36,260 nt of DNA from a virus: positions 1-36,260 of IMG/VR virus record IMGVR_UViG_3300020200_000077. One strand, 5' to 3'. Positions 29,101-36,228 of the stretch are shown piece by piece. The position numbers were made by a program, and so were the translations under genes. Below the pieces are notes generated by a model that saw nothing but the letters and a program-made list of their open reading frames with translations, was not told the origin of the DNA and did no database searches. The stretch's first letter is position 1, and every line of letters begins with the position of its first letter.

Positions 29101-30216
29101 CGCTCCGGCCTTGATATTCTTCTCCATGCGTTCCGTCTGCTCGCGCGTGAGGATCATTGCGTCCTCGGCGAGCTCCTCGGCGGCGCGGCGCTGGCGTGCG
29201 GCGAACGTCTCGATGATGTCGGCGACCTTGATGAGCTCGGTGGTCTTGGCGACATCCGGGGCGGCCGTCACGGCCTCGGCGGCCTCGGCGACCTTGGCGA
29301 CCTTCGCTCCAGCAGCAGCCTCAGACTGCACGACGTCCAGCACTCGGGCACCTCGAGCGGTCGCACCGATCAGATTCCCCATGGGCACAACGTCTCCCAC
29401 ATCGGTAGCCGTACGAGCCGCGCTTGGAACGACCCTGGGGGAGATCGGTACGCCTCTGGCCGCGTAAGCCTCGTGCCCGAAGCGTTCGGCGGTCCGGGAA
29501 AGGCCGGCAGCCACATCTTCGCTTCTGGCCGCTGCCTGCGCGATCCGCGCAGACTCCTCGATCGCTTCGGCGGGAGCTTTGAACTGCTTGGCGACATCTA
29601 GGGTACGTTTGGCTTTCGCGACACCGCCGAGAACTCCTGAGAATGGCATCGCGATCTCGGCGATGTCCAGCGGATCGAAGCGGATCGGCGTGTCCCCGAT
29701 CCTGCCTACCTCGATCGCGGGCAGGTCGGCCTGCCGATGCGCGATGCGCTTGGCTTCGCCAGCGGCAGCCGCGTACAGGATGGGCGTGACGAACGGTCTC
29801 AGGTATGCAGGAAGCTGTTCCGTCTCCTGACGTACAGCTTCGGTAACGGCCTGTAACTCACGCCCCCGACCTGCGCCCGGAATGAACGAGACGGCCTTCT
29901 GTAGACCGATGCCGTAAAGGCCTGCGGGGATATCAAGAGGGTTCTGAAAAGCAAAGATCGCATCCTTCCCGACATCCGACTCCAGCAGACCACGGGCGGC
30001 ATCCACAGCAACATCACCAGCACCAGAAAGCGCACGACCAAGGAACTCGGGCAGTTGACGCGAGGCATCCAGCAGCGGATTGTTCGGCGGATCCTCCTCA
30101 CGCGGCCTCGTGGTGGGCGGGGTCAGGATCCCCGCGAGACGAGCACGCTGATCGCGCAGCACCGACGGCATCCCCGGCGGTGGATCGTCAACGTAGATCT
30201 CATCCGTTCGGGCCAC
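26155..30216 (-). CDS. Very large internal virion/ejection protein (LPD-type, putative)
   Basis: This 1353-residue, mostly helical protein is the largest in the window. Its middle has RRNALLSGPPTLVVNALGNT and SLLVAERSATRFAQAG, then KTAANILMPFVQAPDSLIRL with GGSYSPLGFIDAAIGSGRAG, a pattern seen in large polyvalent-type virion proteins of podoviruses. Several amphipathic, Ala-rich helical stretches (AAAGAKVAKVAEAAEAVTAA; ALARASVASVGMYAFFLSKL) could insert in membranes. The C-terminus is rich in RKAREYAETTKKPAG and WYWYSQKDREGANLIRKYQL. It is likely packaged and ejected with the DNA to form a conduit. No lysozyme, protease or polymerase signature is evident. Confidence 0.65.
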   Translation of the reverse strand: MARTDEIYVDDPPPGMPSVLRDQRARLAGILTPPTTRPREEDPPNNPLLDASRQLPEFLGRALSGAGDVAVDAARGLLESDVGKDAIFAFQNPLDIPAGLYGIGLQKAVSFIPGAGRGRELQAVTEAVRQETEQLPAYLRPFVTPILYAAAAGEAKRIAHRQADLPAIEVGRIGDTPIRFDPLDIAEIAMPFSGVLGGVAKAKRTLDVAKQFKAPAEAIEESARIAQAAARSEDVAAGLSRTAERFGHEAYAARGVPISPRVVPSAARTATDVGDVVPMGNLIGATARGARVLDVVQSEAAAGAKVAKVAEAAEAVTAAPDVAKTTELIKVADIIETFAARQRRAAEELAEDAMILTREQTERMEKNIKAGALTGKPAIARTQDEVFREIGANLDKLEVDDSVKQLILANAARNYDDISRLSFTDQRRGVQTIAEQWEKARHIIPDLSLEDVLRIKPGKAMNAETLLATQASLIGKAEDVIQTAGRLAANANDADKARLIVEMTELSALHRVLAGGRAEAGRSLRALRETVKPGESTHSMWEEAAKFIGGREKGEQVVRGLVEIWTDPSFAGKELARDEAVFKYLRGLESPGALNFILEVRRNALLSGPPTLVVNALGNTSLLVAERSATRFAQAGWEAVLAAMGRRPNGREVFFSEVFPGIQGMTAGFGRGLQNARMIAQAKMTPDQISKFLERGDLPRGEATEALLRQVRVPQPIAGTVSAVVNAPTRALAATDAVFYEMARSGELYAQAARQAAKDMAKAKKEGIRGASFDDRIAQLIQKPTAQMLRAAKEHAELVTLKGEPSTIAKSVLRLRADKNPLIKTAANILMPFVQAPDSLIRLGGSYSPLGFIDAAIGSGRAGGAARSAALARASVASVGMYAFFLSKLQSGEIDVTGTVPANPDERRQFYSEGKVPYAVKIGDQWIQYSRLEPFSTPIKWMAAARDVYERNGRTLSPEVAFQMVGVGARAIFDASYLTGLSDFASLLDRPDEDLVSAFLARTGAGFIPFSSMLRTTAYANDPFYRDPDTTLERIEAQLPWTYQKVRPVLEVTGEPARRPESKRGVIGMVNPIIVSPERQNEIIATLNSLTMPETIGPGGEKIPGRPLVLGFPTEDIRDIGLTKTEGFRLKEVAQALAMRELEKTFASDEFRSSAAWRQRALAEAVIDKTRRTARGLVADEIVGQAKTPAEVARGAMMKIATIVGDGTRTRIGNTAEYVALLSAQGKLSPEVKAQLDLTRREIDSLQGKPDPTVDEMMRLVPAMRKYLAEPPYGSRTRPYGTAEEWARLKDLHRKAREYAETTKKPAGIAEWYWYSQKDREGANLIRKYQLVGPNPERAKIMKANPGLDRLLD

Positions 30217-30223
30217 TAGGGCC

Positions 30224-31651
30224 TCACTGCCTGATGAAGGCGAATGGCGTCGGGCCGGTGTTGTCGGTGCGCCTCGCCGGAGAAGCGCGCTGCACCAGGT
30301 CGAGGTAGTCCTCCCACGTCATGCCGCTGCCCTCGACCAGACCGCGGAAGCCCTCGCGCTCGCTGGGGCTCATCTGCATGAGCGCCAGCGAGGACACCAG
30401 CGGCACGCCCTCCGGCGGTGCTCCGGTCTGCGGGGTGTTCGTTCCGACCGCGGCGTTGCCCTCGGCCTGTCCGAACACGCGTGACAGGAACGGCGGGACG
30501 ACCCCCTGCTGCTGGAGCGCGGAGACCAGGTTGGCCGGCTGGAACGAGGTGGCAGAGGGCGTAGCGGCGGACGGCGAAGCGCCGCCACTCGCCGCACTGA
30601 TGATGCCCTGAAGGAAGCCCGGCAGCGTCTCGGCCACGTTCGACACGTTCAGACCCGCGGGGATGGGTGATCCCGCACCGACCTGTCCTGGCGGCGTGAG
30701 TCCCCGGTTGAGGAAGAACGACGCCAGCGCGGTACGCGGGTTGCGCGCGAGGTCGGTGAGGAACTCAAGAGCCTTTAGACCGAACTGCTGCCGACCGAGT
30801 TCGTATTCGTCTCGTGCGACCTTCTGCTCCAGATCGAACTTCTGGCGCGCGAGCGTCTGCGAGATGTCGAACTGGCGCTTCGACTCCGAGAACTTTCCTG
30901 ACTCCAACTCGCGCATGGCGAGGTTGTGCGCTGCCTGCTCCTGATTTTGGAGACGTGTCAGTTCGTTCCGCTGAAGAGCAAGTTGGTTCTGCTCCCGACC
31001 GATCTGGCGAGTACGCTCGTTCTCTACGACATCGAACTCCCGCCTCTCTCTCGCCTCACGAGCGCGGCGGTCAGCCTCCACACCAGCCAGTCTTTCATCG
31101 AACTCCCGCCTCTCTCTCGCCTCACGAGCGCGCCGCTCAAACTCCTCTTTCGCCTCACGACTGCGCCGCTCAGCCTCCTCTTTCGCCTCAAGGCTGCGCC
31201 GTCCAGCTTCCTCTTTCGCCTCACGACTGCGCCGTTCAGCCTCCGCAAGTTGACGCTGTATCGTGAGGGTGTTCTCGAGGTTCTTTAGCTCGCGCTCGAA
31301 GGTCTGTTTGCGTTCGAGGTCCGGATCGGGGATGGCGGCGGCTGGTACGGCAGGTGGCTTGTTGATGGTTTGCCGAGTTAGTTCGTTCAGGAGTTTGATG
31401 CGCTCGATCTCGAGCGCGCGCCTCCGTGCTTCTTGGGCGGCCGGGTCTTCCTCGTTCGGGTCGGGCGCGGGCGCGGTGGTGGTCGGACCGCGGTATATCG
31501 GATCACGGCCATAGAGATCACCAGCGGGCTGCTCGTTGAAGAGCCGGTCGATCTCTACATCAGGGCGGACTTCCGGCACCAACTCGTAATCGCTATCGGG
31601 ATCCTGAGGGTTCAAGATCCGGTCGAGCCGTAGCAGATCGAGTTGAGGCAT
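30224..31651 (-). CDS. Coiled-coil virion protein with 11-residue repeats
   Basis: This encodes 475 residues. After an acidic N-terminal 85 residues, the stretch of residues 115-300 is a long charged coiled coil, including about four 11-residue units of the type AERRSREAKEE and two copies of RREFDERLA / RRAREARERREFD. The 11-residue period fits a right-handed or straight coiled coil. The second half is Pro/Gly/Ala/Ser-rich (ASGGASPSAATPSATSFQPA) and ends ARRTDNTGPTPFAFIRQ. It sits between the portal-side genes and the giant internal protein, so a core or ejection protein is likely. No enzyme motif seen. Confidence 0.65.
   Translation of the reverse strand: MPQLDLLRLDRILNPQDPDSDYELVPEVRPDVEIDRLFNEQPAGDLYGRDPIYRGPTTTAPAPDPNEEDPAAQEARRRALEIERIKLLNELTRQTINKPPAVPAAAIPDPDLERKQTFERELKNLENTLTIQRQLAEAERRSREAKEEAGRRSLEAKEEAERRSREAKEEFERRAREARERREFDERLAGVEADRRAREARERREFDVVENERTRQIGREQNQLALQRNELTRLQNQEQAAHNLAMRELESGKFSESKRQFDISQTLARQKFDLEQKVARDEYELGRQQFGLKALEFLTDLARNPRTALASFFLNRGLTPPGQVGAGSPIPAGLNVSNVAETLPGFLQGIISAASGGASPSAATPSATSFQPANLVSALQQQGVVPPFLSRVFGQAEGNAAVGTNTPQTGAPPEGVPLVSSLALMQMSPSEREGFRGLVEGSGMTWEDYLDLVQRASPARRTDNTGPTPFAFIRQ
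31031..31132. repeat. 37-bp direct repeat inside the coiled-coil gene
   Basis: Bases 31031-31067 are identical to 31096-31132 (period 65). Shorter, imperfect 33-bp units continue to about 31245, encoding the AERRSREAKEE-type peptide repeats. These are coding repeats that arose by internal duplication. Confidence 0.85.
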
Positions 31652-31678
31652 TCTGATCGTACTCCTGTTGGTCTCGTG

Positions 31679-31777
31679 TCAGCTAAGTTCGCGGCAGAGT
31701 CTACCGCTAACCGTAGCGGTGACCGCAAGCCCCGCCCCAACATCGGCTCCAGCGATCACCAAGGAGTGCGCGCACAT
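31679..31777 (-). CDS. Possible 32-residue hydrophobic peptide
   Basis: This short frame (MCAHSLVIAGADVGAGLAVT, then ATVSGRLCRELS) could be a small membrane peptide, and it partly fills the 150-base gap between 31651 and 31803. No ribosome binding site is seen. A 7-bp hairpin (ACCGCTA/TAGCGGT, 31703-31720) also lies in the gap. Only weakly supported. Confidence 0.25.
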   Translation of the reverse strand: MCAHSLVIAGADVGAGLAVTATVSGRLCRELS

Positions 31778-31802
31778 CGACTGTAGATGCGCTCGGTGCG
31801 GG

Positions 31803-32102
31803 CTAGACCTCGGGCTCGTATCCCGACTCGGCAGGCAGTCGCGGGCGCGCTTCGGCGCGCTTCTCGAGCAGGTTGATGCGGCCGGCGTAGCGCTCGGCGG
31901 TGTCGGGGTCGCGCAGCGCGATGTCGGCCAGCTGCTCGGCGGTGATGCCCATGAGGTACTTGTCCATGGTGCGCGCATCGACCTTGCGCGTCATGAACGC
32001 GCCGGGCCGGTAGACCTTGGTCATCTCCTGCGTCCGGCGCACGATGAGGTCGCGTGCATCCAGCACCGCGCCGGTCATGAGATCGACACCCCTGCGTCTC
32101 AT
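31803..32102 (-). CDS. Small helical late protein downstream of the portal
   Basis: This encodes 99 residues from the ATG at 32102, overlapping the portal stop (ATGA). It reads MTGAVLDARDLIVRRTQEMT, VYRPGAFMTRKVDARTMDKY, ITAEQLADIALRDPDTAERY and LLEKRAEARPRLPAESGYEP, a mainly helical charged protein. Its place directly after the portal would suit a head-completion or portal-associated protein. I do not recognise a family. Confidence 0.7.
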   Translation of the reverse strand: MRRRGVDLMTGAVLDARDLIVRRTQEMTKVYRPGAFMTRKVDARTMDKYLMGITAEQLADIALRDPDTAERYAGRINLLEKRAEARPRLPAESGYEPEV

Positions 32103-34021
32103 CTCGGGGTGGGACCTCCTGCGGACTGCTGGGCGATGAGGTTGGCCTGCGCCACCGAGCCCGGCTGGACCGGCGGTGTCGGGATCTGCGTGGCCGGGGC
32201 CACGCGCTCCGGCGGCATCGAGGCGGGAATGGAGCCGTTGCCGGGCGCTCCGGGCGCGCCGGGCGCGCCGGGCGCGCCGTTCGCGCGTATCTGACCCGCA
32301 GCGAAGCCGGGCGCGGCAATGGGACCGGATGGCGGGACGACCCCGTAGAGCTTGAGCACCTCGGCCACCATCAGCTTGAAGGCGGCGGGGTCCTTGGCCA
32401 GATCCTCGGCCAGCCGCTCGCGCAGCAGCTCGTCCGCGTTCTCGCGGCGGGCGTAGCTCTCGAGCACGTCGCGCATCGGCAGGCCGCCGTGCTCGTAGAG
32501 CTTGAGGCCGTCAGCGATGTCGCGCGAGGTGTCGTGCGGCAGCGACGGCTCGAGCGTGGCGTAGACCTCATAGTGGCCGCGGATGTCGTCGGATCTGATG
32601 GTCACGAACTCGTCCTCGGCGGCCATGCCCTTGCCCCAGATGGAGACCGGTCCGGGGCACTTGTTTTCGACGAGCCGGAAGAAGCCCGCGGTGGCCCACT
32701 CCACGCAGCGCTCGATGGCGTCCACCACCGGGCGCAGGTTGGAGCGCCCCGCGCCGAGGATCTGGAGGTTCTGGAAGCCCGAGTAGACCGTCGGGGTCGG
32801 CTGCCCGCCGAGCGCGTCGGGGACCGTGGCGCTCTCGATCTCGCTTTTGGTTTCACGCAGCTCCAGGACGAGCTCCTGCACCGGGACGTTGGGCCGGAAG
32901 AAGGCGATCTTCTCGCGCACGTCCACGGTGTCGGGGAAGCGGATGACCCCGCCGAGGGCCATGTTGGCGTTGATCGACTCGGCCATCGCGATCGGCGGAA
33001 AGGCGTTCTGGGCGATGATGGCGTCGAGGTGCGTGCGCCGGCGGGCTTCGAGCTCGATGAGGTCGCGGACCTTGGTGATGAGCCCGGTGCCCTTCTGGCG
33101 CGGCAGCCCGTGGGGCTGGCCCAGACCGGACCAGGCGAAGAAGTACGGCAGGAAGCCGTAGCCGTGCTCGACCAGATCGACCCGCTTCTGGCCGACCCAT
33201 TGCAGCGACACGATGTTGGCGTTCGGCCCCGTGCCGCCGACGAAGTAGCCCTTGTGGGTCCGGTCAAAGTAGGCGAGGAACTGCACCCAGTCGGTCGGCT
33301 TGACGTAGCCCGGAGCGCCCGAGCGCGCGAAGCGGCCCGCCACGTCGCGGTGCTGGCCACCCGTCGATGGGATCCAGTAGTCCCACTGCGGCCACTGGCG
33401 CTTCACGTCATAGGCGCGCCTGTTGAAGGCGATGATGATGTAGGTCTGGCCCTCGGTCTCGGGGTCCGGGTACATCGTCGATGGATCGATCGGCAGCAGA
33501 CGGAATGGCCATGCTGATCGCCGCAGCCCGTCGATCTCACGCTTCTTGGTCCGGCGCTCTTCGGCGTCCATACCCTCGTACTCGGCGTCGGTCGGGTCCT
33601 CGGGGTAGGCGTCGGAGTCGTAGAGCAGCGCCGCGCCGATGGCTCCCTTGAGGTAGGCATCCTGCGCCCACGCACGCAGCGGGTTGAGCGCGCTGGTGGC
33701 GATGGCGCGGTACCAGAAGCCCTGCCCGGCCTTCTCCATGAGCGTGGCGCGCTCCTGTGCGCTGGGAACCTCGGCGCGCCTAGGGACGTGGAGTTTGGGG
33801 ATGTTGCCGGCGGTGTGGTTGGCGGCGGTGTTGACCAGACGCGCCGCGGTCGGAGGACGGACCTGGTCGTATCCAGAGGGGATGTCGGTGGCCATGACCT
33901 CGTACTCGAGGTTGAAGAAGCGCTCGTCGGTGAGTTGCTGGAGGTGCCACTCCTGGTAGATCTCTTCAAGCGACCAGCGCAGCGCCGAGATGTCGGCGGC
34001 GGTCATCAGATCCTTAGTCAT
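32099..34021 (-). CDS. Portal protein
   Basis: This encodes 640 residues. Size, position after the terminase genes and overall pattern fit a phage portal, the 12-subunit ring through which DNA is packaged and ejected. Recognisable stretches include QVRPPTAARLVNTAANHTAG, PFRLLPIDPSTMYPDPETEG, KGTGLITKVRDLIELEARRR, and TVPDALGGQPTPTVYSGFQN before the long helical C-terminal part. Around residues 589-602 is a short collagen-like run (GAPGAPGAPGAPG), encoded by repeated GGGCGCGCC units at about 32246-32283. That is unusual for a portal and would be exposed and flexible. The stop overlaps the next gene. Confidence 0.87.
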   Translation of the reverse strand: MTKDLMTAADISALRWSLEEIYQEWHLQQLTDERFFNLEYEVMATDIPSGYDQVRPPTAARLVNTAANHTAGNIPKLHVPRRAEVPSAQERATLMEKAGQGFWYRAIATSALNPLRAWAQDAYLKGAIGAALLYDSDAYPEDPTDAEYEGMDAEERRTKKREIDGLRRSAWPFRLLPIDPSTMYPDPETEGQTYIIIAFNRRAYDVKRQWPQWDYWIPSTGGQHRDVAGRFARSGAPGYVKPTDWVQFLAYFDRTHKGYFVGGTGPNANIVSLQWVGQKRVDLVEHGYGFLPYFFAWSGLGQPHGLPRQKGTGLITKVRDLIELEARRRTHLDAIIAQNAFPPIAMAESINANMALGGVIRFPDTVDVREKIAFFRPNVPVQELVLELRETKSEIESATVPDALGGQPTPTVYSGFQNLQILGAGRSNLRPVVDAIERCVEWATAGFFRLVENKCPGPVSIWGKGMAAEDEFVTIRSDDIRGHYEVYATLEPSLPHDTSRDIADGLKLYEHGGLPMRDVLESYARRENADELLRERLAEDLAKDPAAFKLMVAEVLKLYGVVPPSGPIAAPGFAAGQIRANGAPGAPGAPGAPGNGSIPASMPPERVAPATQIPTPPVQPGSVAQANLIAQQSAGGPTPR

Positions 34022-34045
34022 CTGGACCGCGATGCTACATCTCTT

Positions 34046-34177
34046 TCATTTCTTCTTCGACTTGCCCGCCGCACGCATAGCTATGGCGATCGCCTGATCG
34101 TGCGGTTTGCCGTGCTTCATCTCGGTGCGGATGTTGCTTGCGATGACGGCTTTGCTGCTGCCCTTGCGTAGCGGCAT
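34046..34177 (-). CDS. 43-residue basic protein (DUF6496-like)
   Basis: This short frame encodes [40 protein letters not shown] and KKK. Its pattern (MPL-x-KG-x-S, I-x-x-NI-x-x-E, G-KP-x-x-QA-x-AIA-x-x-x-AGKS-KK) is one I know from many small phage proteins annotated as DUF6496 or hypothetical, usually next to terminase or portal genes. The ATG directly follows the TAG of the gene before. The role is unknown; its high positive charge suggests DNA contact. Confidence 0.8.
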   Translation of the reverse strand: MPLRKGSSKAVIASNIRTEMKHGKPHDQAIAIAMRAAGKSKKK

Positions 34178-34321
34178 CTAGCGCCTCCGTTCCACCCCGC
34201 TCGTACTCCGTGTACCGCCTGCGACCGTCTTCCACCGGCAGCGGTCGCAGGGCCAGTGATCCTCACCCTCGACGGCATTCACGCATCCGGCCCACTCGAT
34301 CCCCGGCACCAGTCGCTTCAC
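34178..34321 (-). CDS. 47-residue protein with a CxxC motif
   Basis: The frame starts with GTG overlapping the stop before it (GTGA at 34321-34318) and ends with TAG at 34178. The peptide VKRLVPGIEWAGCVNAVEGE continues DHWPCDRCRWKTVAGGTRST, with CDRC as half of a zinc site and a third Cys nearby. Tight coupling to both neighbours supports it as a real gene. Confidence 0.65.
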   Translation of the reverse strand: MKRLVPGIEWAGCVNAVEGEDHWPCDRCRWKTVAGGTRSTSGVERRR

Positions 34322-34509
34322 TGATGCGTCTCGCCACAGACGCATTTCCAGCGGTACGCCACAAGCCGTCGCTCGGAAGGGTCGATCTCTCTGTGTTCAC
34401 TGTTGACTACCAGGCTCATAGCGTGTTCTAGCCGTTCCTCTGGCTCCCTGTCGATCGTCCCCCCGGCCTTGCGCGCTACCAGGTACGCGACGCGCCACAG
34501 GATGTTCAC
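34318..34509 (-). CDS. 63-residue protein with a C-terminal CVCG motif
   Basis: This begins with GTG at 34509, overlapping the terminase stop (GTGA at 34509-34506). It encodes VNILWRVAYLVARKAGGTID, a helical N-terminus, then REPEERLEHAMSLVVNSEHR and a C-terminal WKCVCGETHQ, a short Cys/His group that may bind one metal. A longer frame continues upstream but only as an out-of-phase mirror of the terminase gene. It probably has a packaging-linked role. Function unknown. Confidence 0.65.
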   Translation of the reverse strand: MNILWRVAYLVARKAGGTIDREPEERLEHAMSLVVNSEHREIDPSERRLVAYRWKCVCGETHQ

Positions 34510-35849
34510 TTGGCCACTCCCAGCGGTCTGTCCGCTCCGGTCCCGAGGTAGGTCTTGCCGATCCTGCCGGTCCTGCCGGTCCTGTCGGTCCTGTCGCCGT
34601 GCATGTAGTTCTCGGGACCGCGCGGCCGCGCCGAAAGATACACCAGCCCGCGCTGTCCGTGGAGCGCGAGCGCCAAGGCGATGACCATGTCGTCGTGCTC
34701 GCCCTCGGGCGCCGAGTACGTCACGCGACCCCTGTCGGTGACCTCGTACTGGAAGGCGTCGAGCTCGCGGATGAGCTCGCCGTCGTCTGGGAAGGACACG
34801 TTGCCCTGCTGGATGGCGATGCGCAGCCCGTCGACGAGCTGGTGCTTGGAGGCCCCGCCCCCGGTGATGACGTACTCCTCGACCGGGAAGCCCGCGGTGG
34901 CGAGGTCGCGCGCGATGGGGTCGCCCACGCCGGTCGAGTCGATGACCAGGCGGCGGGCGTTGTACTTGAAGGCCATCTCGGCGATGCGCTGCTTCTGGAG
35001 CGGCCAGTCGCTCTGCATCCTGACCATATCGACCACTTCTCTGCGCCCGTTCATGGCCACCACGGCTGAGTGGTCCATCTTGCGCCCGAGGTCGATGCCG
35101 AGGCACATGTAGCCGTCCGCCTGCGCGGGCAGCCGGCGGATGCATCCCTGGACGGCACGGAACACGGCCGAGGCGTTGTCCACGATCTCGGCGTCGTACT
35201 CCTGGCGGAACCAGTCGGGGTGCATGTCTCTGCGCGCCTGCTCGATCTCGATGAGGGATGAATAGGGACTCTCGGCGGTGCGCCAGTGGAACGAGGCGTA
35301 GGCGGGGTCGTGGTCGGGGTTGGGGAAGTTCGCCTGAGGGTGTCCCGGCGGGAAGAGCTTGTGGCCTTTGAGCCACAGCTTCCACGACCAGTTGCGCCCC
35401 CGAGGGGTAGAGACGAAGATGACCGGGGCCTGCTTGACGTTGAGCATGGGCCGCAGCAGCAGCCAGGGAGCTTCCTTCCATAGCGCGAACTCGTCGCACA
35501 CCAGCCCGTCGAGCTGCTCCGACACCAGCGAGTCCTTGCCGTCGGCCGACTTGATGACGATGCGCGAGCCGTTCCCCAGGAGGATGAGGCGCTGGCTCTC
35601 GTTGCTCTTCTCGATGACCTCCTTGGGCAGATGGGCGTTGAGGTCGCGCCAGGCCTTGTCCTTGACCTCGTAGTTCGCGGTGACCCACCACAGCACCCGC
35701 CCCGGATCCTCCATGGCCCACTGGCAGATCTCGGCCACGGCGGTGATGGACTTACCGCTCTGCCTCCCGGCGATGACGACCCGGAAGCGGGCCTCCGAAG
35801 AATGCACCCGCGCCTGCTTGCTCCATGGGGTGTAGAGAACGGCGGTCAC
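34506..35849 (-). CDS. terL: Terminase large subunit
   Basis: This 447-residue packaging motor, from GTG at 35849, has an ATPase domain with Walker A GRQSGKS (28-34) and Walker B LDGLVCDEFAL, with Asp119 and Glu120. VSTPRGRNW follows as motif III. The RNase-H-like nuclease domain has Asp253 (GIDLGRKMDHSAVV), Asp304 (VIDSTGVGDP) and Asp386/Asp387 (EHDDMVIALALA). It powers DNA translocation into the prohead and cuts the DNA. The extreme C-terminus has short GDRTDRTGRTGRIGKT repeats, encoded by a run of near-identical 9-base units around 34560-34600. No separate small subunit is recognised next to it. Confidence 0.93.
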   Translation of the reverse strand: MTAVLYTPWSKQARVHSSEARFRVVIAGRQSGKSITAVAEICQWAMEDPGRVLWWVTANYEVKDKAWRDLNAHLPKEVIEKSNESQRLILLGNGSRIVIKSADGKDSLVSEQLDGLVCDEFALWKEAPWLLLRPMLNVKQAPVIFVSTPRGRNWSWKLWLKGHKLFPPGHPQANFPNPDHDPAYASFHWRTAESPYSSLIEIEQARRDMHPDWFRQEYDAEIVDNASAVFRAVQGCIRRLPAQADGYMCLGIDLGRKMDHSAVVAMNGRREVVDMVRMQSDWPLQKQRIAEMAFKYNARRLVIDSTGVGDPIARDLATAGFPVEEYVITGGGASKHQLVDGLRIAIQQGNVSFPDDGELIRELDAFQYEVTDRGRVTYSAPEGEHDDMVIALALALHGQRGLVYLSARPRGPENYMHGDRTDRTGRTGRIGKTYLGTGADRPLGVAK

Positions 35850-35852
35850 GGC

Positions 35853-36107
35853 TTACATCACTCTGAAAGAGGTGGCCCAGGCCCTCTCATCCGCCAACTT
35901 CTCTCGGGCGTGGCGGCAGCGCGCGCAGCGGCAGGTGGGATGGTGGGCTATCGGCCTGCCGGTGGGGTGGGGTGCTCTGGGAGAGACCTTCGAGGGCGAG
36001 AAGGACCAGCAGCCATCGCAGATGAGCCCGACAGGCACCCAGCGGGTACGTTCCTTCCGCACATAAGCGGTGCGCTCGGTGCCGGCGCAGGAGGAGCTGT
36101 GCGGCAT
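35853..36107 (-). CDS. Cys-rich (zinc-ribbon-like) protein at the head of the late operon
   Basis: This encodes 84 residues starting MPHSSSCAGTERTAYVRKER. Two Cys/His groups, ICDGCW and HHPTCRCARCRHAREKL, suggest one or two zinc sites; the last part is basic and helical. It ends with TAA at 35853, four bases before the terminase start. It could be a small terminase partner or a regulatory protein; size and motif do not decide. A plus-strand frame over the same DNA (35872-36066) lacks such motifs and is not supported. Repeats and a palindrome lie upstream (36116-36228). Confidence 0.65.
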   Translation of the reverse strand: MPHSSSCAGTERTAYVRKERTRWVPVGLICDGCWSFSPSKVSPRAPHPTGRPIAHHPTCRCARCRHAREKLADERAWATSFRVM

Positions 36108-36115
36108 GTGTCTAC

Positions 36116-36166
36116 GAAGTGTAGAACGGATGTGTAGAACAGTGTCTGATGTGTAGAACAGTGTCT
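36116..36166 (-). repeat. 19-bp tandem repeats upstream of the late operon
   Basis: GATGTGTAGAACAGTGTCT occurs exactly at 36129-36147 and 36148-36166, with a partial copy (GAAGTGTAGAAC) at 36116-36127. The last unit together with the following ACAC makes a GTGTAGA/TCTACAC hairpin (36151-36170). They sit 9 bases or more upstream of the first late gene, in the right place for operator or activator sites. I see no clear promoter boxes. Confidence 0.8.
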
Positions 36167-36207
36167 ACACGGGTCGCGGCGACGCAAAGCCTGTGAGGGG
36201 CTGGTTC

Positions 36208-36228
36208 GCACCGGTACCGTACCGGTGC
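36208..36228. promoter_or_regulatory. Perfect 21-bp palindrome
   Basis: GCACCGGTAC and GTACCGGTGC are perfect inverted arms around a single C. On the plus strand TTTTGGG follows. It may be an operator for a dimeric protein or a rightward terminator. A second palindrome, TATGCGCGCATA, lies at 36240-36251. There is no supported gene in 36108-36260. Confidence 0.7.

Noticed and set aside
31031-31245. Possible CRISPR-like array
   Set aside because: The repeats are in frame within a coiled-coil gene, contiguous and imperfect, without unique spacers of constant length.
34510-35721. Upstream extension of the 63-residue gene through an open frame of about 400 residues
   Set aside because: It is out of phase with the terminase, which has all ATPase and nuclease motifs. 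Only the last 63 residues, beginning at the overlapping GTG, are kept.
35872-36066. Small plus-strand gene at the right end
   Set aside because: It lacks a ribosome binding site and motifs and is opposite a Cys-pair protein that fits the operon.
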